Source: Clostridiales bacterium (lineage in GTDB: Bacteria; Bacillota; Clostridia; Oscillospirales; Oscillospiraceae). Taken from it: 49,634 nucleotides of DNA. Positions 49,468-49,634 of the stretch are shown piece by piece. Made by a program: the position numbers and the translations under genes. The notes below the pieces were generated by a model. The model searched no databases. It was not told the DNA's origin and saw only the letters and a program-made list of their open reading frames with translations. Position 1 is the stretch's first letter; each line of letters opens with the position of its first letter. The stretch lies in contig JAJQCW010000023.1 in assembly GCA_021202515.1 (NCBI GenBank), positions 15,643-65,276 on the forward strand. Direction: 5' to 3'.

Positions 49468-49497
49468 CAATGTGCAATGTGCAATTAGCAATTAGCG
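49461..49497 (+). repeat. Stop-codon heptamer repeat, copy 5
   Basis: CAATTAGCAATGT, GCAATGTGCAATTAG and GCAATTAGC follow each other. The last Asn codon and TAG stop of the dehydrogenase gene lie inside it. Confidence 0.85.
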
Positions 49498-49514
49498 GCT
49501 TGCTTTTGGCAGTT

Positions 49515-49634
49515 CGTCAGCACCTTTACCTGGCATAGTACAAGTTATCCACAGAGAACCACTATCCGGCAACTGACCACCCCTCTTGCCGCCCCTGAAA
49601 GGGGAGGGGGACCATGCGAAGCATGGTGGAGGGG
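49515..49634 (-). repeat. Hairpin-cassette repeat, copy E (cut by edge)
   Basis: In minus orientation it reads CCCCTCCACC, CCATGCTTCGCATGG, CCCCTTTCAGGGG and GGCAAGAGGGGTGGTC. The right end (CTCTGTGGATAACTTG, TACTATGCCAGG) matches copy A. It contains TTATCCACA at 49545-49553. The window ends inside it. Confidence 0.85.

Overview
The window looks like chromosome from a high-GC, low-motility-type gut Clostridium relative (Firmicutes, probably Oscillospiraceae such as the Flavonifractor/Pseudoflavonifractor group). This is inferred from strong AGGAGG-type ribosome sites, sigma-A style promoters with 17-base spacers, a clostridial [4Fe-4S] PurF, VanZ, DUF896, a BirA-type biotin operator, and GC-rich genes separated by AT-richer spacers. 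No phage, plasmid, CRISPR or transposase gene is visible; most genes are short core or accessory operons in mixed orientation.

Layout. 1-3.3 kb: a secreted protein cut by the window edge, a sensor kinase/response regulator pair and tRNA-Leu(CAA). 3.5-9.6 kb: a clan GH-D type glycosidase, an iron-chelate type ABC permease/ATPase pair without a binding protein, and a rodA-hisB pair. 9.7-13.3 kb: an aminotransferase, metal-dependent dehydrogenase and YjiH-type membrane protein operon. 13.5-17 kb: kptA, a two-gene EetA/EetB-like membrane pair, and an L-lactate permease family gene. 17.3-20.2 kb: a deletion scar joining a sugar-binding lipoprotein to a nitroreductase, then a phospholipase D family protein. 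20.3-24.4 kb: a DUF2798-type protein, purF, a 250-base cluster of perfect inverted repeats, and a rhomboid-like zinc-ribbon protein with a coiled-coil partner. 24.6-28 kb: ahcY and asnS, with two co-oriented copies of a hairpin-rich repeat on either side of ahcY. 28-36 kb: a CorC/HlyC-type protein, pyk, a LacI-type regulator, a thioesterase, a short-chain dehydrogenase, DUF896 and VanZ proteins, plus small unknown genes. 36-40 kb: cstA with a translationally coupled unknown gene, and bioY under a BirA operator. 40-49.6 kb: a short-chain dehydrogenase, a large TagF-like glycerophosphotransferase, a TauE/SafE permease, and a four-gene run of rhomboid protease, esterase-aminotransferase fusion, TfoX-N protein and D-2-hydroxyacid dehydrogenase.

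Four signals stand out. (1) A heptamer-based repeat (GCAATTA/GCAATGT units) occurs five times, always at the stop codon of a gene and always in the same orientation to that gene. (2) A second intergenic family has conserved ends but interchangeable small hairpin cassettes, whose order differs between copies. (3) The 659-residue esterase-PatB/MalY fusion keeps both active sites. (4) Seven consecutive perfect hairpins followed by a terminator at 22.6-22.8 kb could be an unknown structured RNA or a repeat mosaic. All functional statements come from reading motifs by eye; no database search was done.
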